This document shows, piece by piece, positions 63,048 through 64,000 of a DNA stretch of 64,000 nucleotides. Source of the DNA: Collinsella sp. (GTDB lineage: Bacteria; Actinomycetota; Coriobacteriia; Coriobacteriales; Coriobacteriaceae). The translations under genes were made by a program, and so were the position numbers. The notes beneath the pieces are model-generated. The model was not told the origin of the DNA, made no database searches, and was given only the letters and a program-made list of their open reading frames with translations. The stretch's first letter is position 1. The number at the start of each line of letters is the position of its first letter. The DNA is taken from contig DXZR01000008.1 in the NCBI GenBank assembly GCA_019419555.1, forward strand, positions 1 through 64,000, in the 5' to 3' direction.

Positions 63048-63521
63048 TCACGAAGAGGTCTCTTTGTCCGGGCGCATCTGTATTTCGGACATGTGCAACG
63101 CGGTGCCGCGTATCTCGCATTCGAGCAGACAGGTGCGTGACGGTCGGCCTAAGATGCTGAGGTCGATACGATACGTCGCATGGCTGTCCGTGTACTCGAC
63201 TTGCTCGGCGTTGACGGTTGCTCCGATTGTCAATAAAGAGCCCGGTTCGGCATCGACAATCTTGAAGTCTTTTATCTTGACCTTGAACTCTTGGTAGAGG
63301 GATGTGCTGTTGTAGTAGACGGTTCGGGTTCCATCGGTGCACTCATCGGTCGTCTCCCATTTGACGACGGGCTGGTCCGAGCTGGCTATCAGCAATTCTG
63401 CTCCAAAAGCTATGGCATGGGTGATGACAACCAGCAATGTCCAGCCGACAAAGAGATAGAGAACTAAATATGCAACGGGGTGTTTTGAGCGGATGTTTTG
63501 GAGCACGTCGGGGGCGTTCAT
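63048..63521 (-). CDS. Orphan membrane-anchored protein
   Basis: A 157-aa unrecognised protein inserted between dnaX and ybaB on the opposite strand. One membrane helix (VAYLVLYLFVGWTLLVVITHAIAFGAELL, about 16-44) is followed by an exported beta-rich domain with three Cys (DECTDGT, SRTCLLECEIRG). GGTGCCCC-type sequence upstream gives a weak GGAGGTGCCCC site before ATG 63521. The composition is lower in GC than dnaX. It breaks the usual dnaX-ybaB-recR order, suggesting insertion. Confidence 0.65.
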   Translation of the reverse strand: MNAPDVLQNIRSKHPVAYLVLYLFVGWTLLVVITHAIAFGAELLIASSDQPVVKWETTDECTDGTRTVYYNSTSLYQEFKVKIKDFKIVDAEPGSLLTIGATVNAEQVEYTDSHATYRIDLSILGRPSRTCLLECEIRGTALHMSEIQMRPDKETSS

Positions 63522-63861
63522 GGGGCACCTCCAAATTACTATCTATGGCAATCAAATTATACCCTGCCGCCATGTGCGCCGCCTCGAGTAGTGGCTCGGC
63601 ATTTAGCCATTTAGTGGGACGCATAAAATGTCGGATTCCGGCTCTACAAGATTTAGCTTTCAATATTATGCAGATGCGAATTATTCAACTTTGCATAATC
63701 TATGGGTGCGGCTTGCGCTCCAGGACATGTATATCGACTGATGTAACACGTCCGCCCCGCTCGCTGGCCTCGCGCCGTGGTACGATTTTTGAGTTTGAAA
63801 GTCCCGCCGTGCTCCGGCTGCCCTTGCAGCTCGGCGTGCGGCCGCACGTAAAGGAGCCATC

Positions 63862-64000
63862 ATGGCCGGTATGAACATGCAGCAGATGATGAAGCAGGCT
63901 CGCAAGATGCAGGAGCAGCTTGCCGCCGCGCAGGAGAACCTCAAGTCCCAGACCGTCGACGCCTCTGCCGGCGGCGGCATGGTCAAGGTGACCGTTAACG
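63862..64000 (+). CDS. Nucleoid-associated protein YbaB/EbfC (3'-truncated by the window)
   Basis: The first 46 codons read MAGMNMQQMMKQARKMQEQL, then AAAQENLKSQTVDASAGGGMVKVTVN. This is the characteristic N-terminus of the YbaB family (helix, then GGGxVxVxxN). The small dimeric DNA-binding protein is usually encoded between dnaX and recR. AAGGAG precedes the ATG. The 340-bp gap upstream (63522-63861) holds an 8-bp inverted repeat (ATTATGCA, 63664-63671 and 63692-63699) and a possible extended -10 TGGTACGAT near 63778, but no other gene that I can see. Confidence 0.93.
   Translation, partial: MAGMNMQQMMKQARKMQEQLAAAQENLKSQTVDASAGGGMVKVTVN

Noticed and set aside
63715..63850. Signal recognition particle RNA or other ncRNA upstream of ybaB
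   Set aside because: The characteristic GGTCAGGTCCGGAAGGAAGCAGCC-type core is absent and the hairpin there is imperfect.

Overview
The window is about 64 kb of GC-rich bacterial chromosome with dense, operon-organised genes. Three features suggest an actinobacterial class Coriobacteriia genome, most probably a gut Collinsella or close relative. These are a dnaK-grpE-dnaJ-hspR heat-shock operon, an FHA/PP2C/SEDS/PBP/Ser-Thr-kinase cell-wall operon, and large FAD/Fe-S oxidoreductase, DUF5692 and membrane LuxR-type genes. The taxonomic call is inference from gene content and order; there is no rRNA gene in the window. One tRNA (tRNA-Arg CCU) is present. I see no CRISPR array, prophage or complete insertion sequence.

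Layout. 0-4 kb: 3' part of a very large surface protein. 4-10 kb (minus strand): hydrogenase maturation operon hypF-hypC-hypD-hypE, preceded by nikR and a small helical protein; hypA lies alone at 38.8 kb and hypB is not in the window. 10-13.3 kb: thioredoxin, a uracil-glycosylase-like orphan, and an AgrC/AgrA-type two-component pair. 13.5-17.5 kb: nadA-nadB-nadC-niaR under a 19-bp perfect palindrome that fits an autoregulatory NiaR operator. 17.6-22.7 kb: small ferredoxin and the dnaK operon. 23-30 kb: aconitase-family hydratase, two orphan membrane proteins bracketed by three near-identical palindromes, and clpB, which shares a 27-bp upstream element with dnaK. 30-39 kb: DUF4143 ATPase, membrane-anchored proteins, a TetR/DUF5692 pair divergent from a 925-aa multi-Fe-S FAD oxidoreductase, and hypA. 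39.5-42.8 kb: mannose-family PTS (IIAB, IIC, IID) plus a DUF956 protein. 43-53.4 kb (minus): the cell-wall signalling operon, in which the SEDS glycosyltransferase and the transpeptidase are one fused gene. 53.8-59.6 kb: a lower-GC accessory locus with a membrane LuxR-type protein carrying two HTH domains, a secreted protein gene interrupted by an in-frame TAG, two ABC permeases, an ABC ATPase and a secreted/anchored protein. 59.7-64 kb: YcxB-like protein, dnaX, an orphan membrane protein and the start of ybaB.

How it works together. The hyp genes with NikR form a nickel-linked module for NiFe-hydrogenase assembly. The nad operon makes NAD de novo from aspartate, with feedback by NiaR. DnaK, GrpE, DnaJ and ClpB are a protein-disaggregation set probably co-repressed by HspR. 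The kinase/phosphatase/FHA genes are placed to control the fused wall synthase. The PTS imports a hexose.

Most unusual are: the SEDS-PBP fusion; the dual-HTH membrane regulator beside an amber-interrupted secreted protein and ABC system; two intergenic arrays of alternating inverted 14-18 nt units; a 50-nt hairpin element shared by the two hyp loci; and a high density of long intergenic inverted repeats between 22.7 and 30.5 kb.
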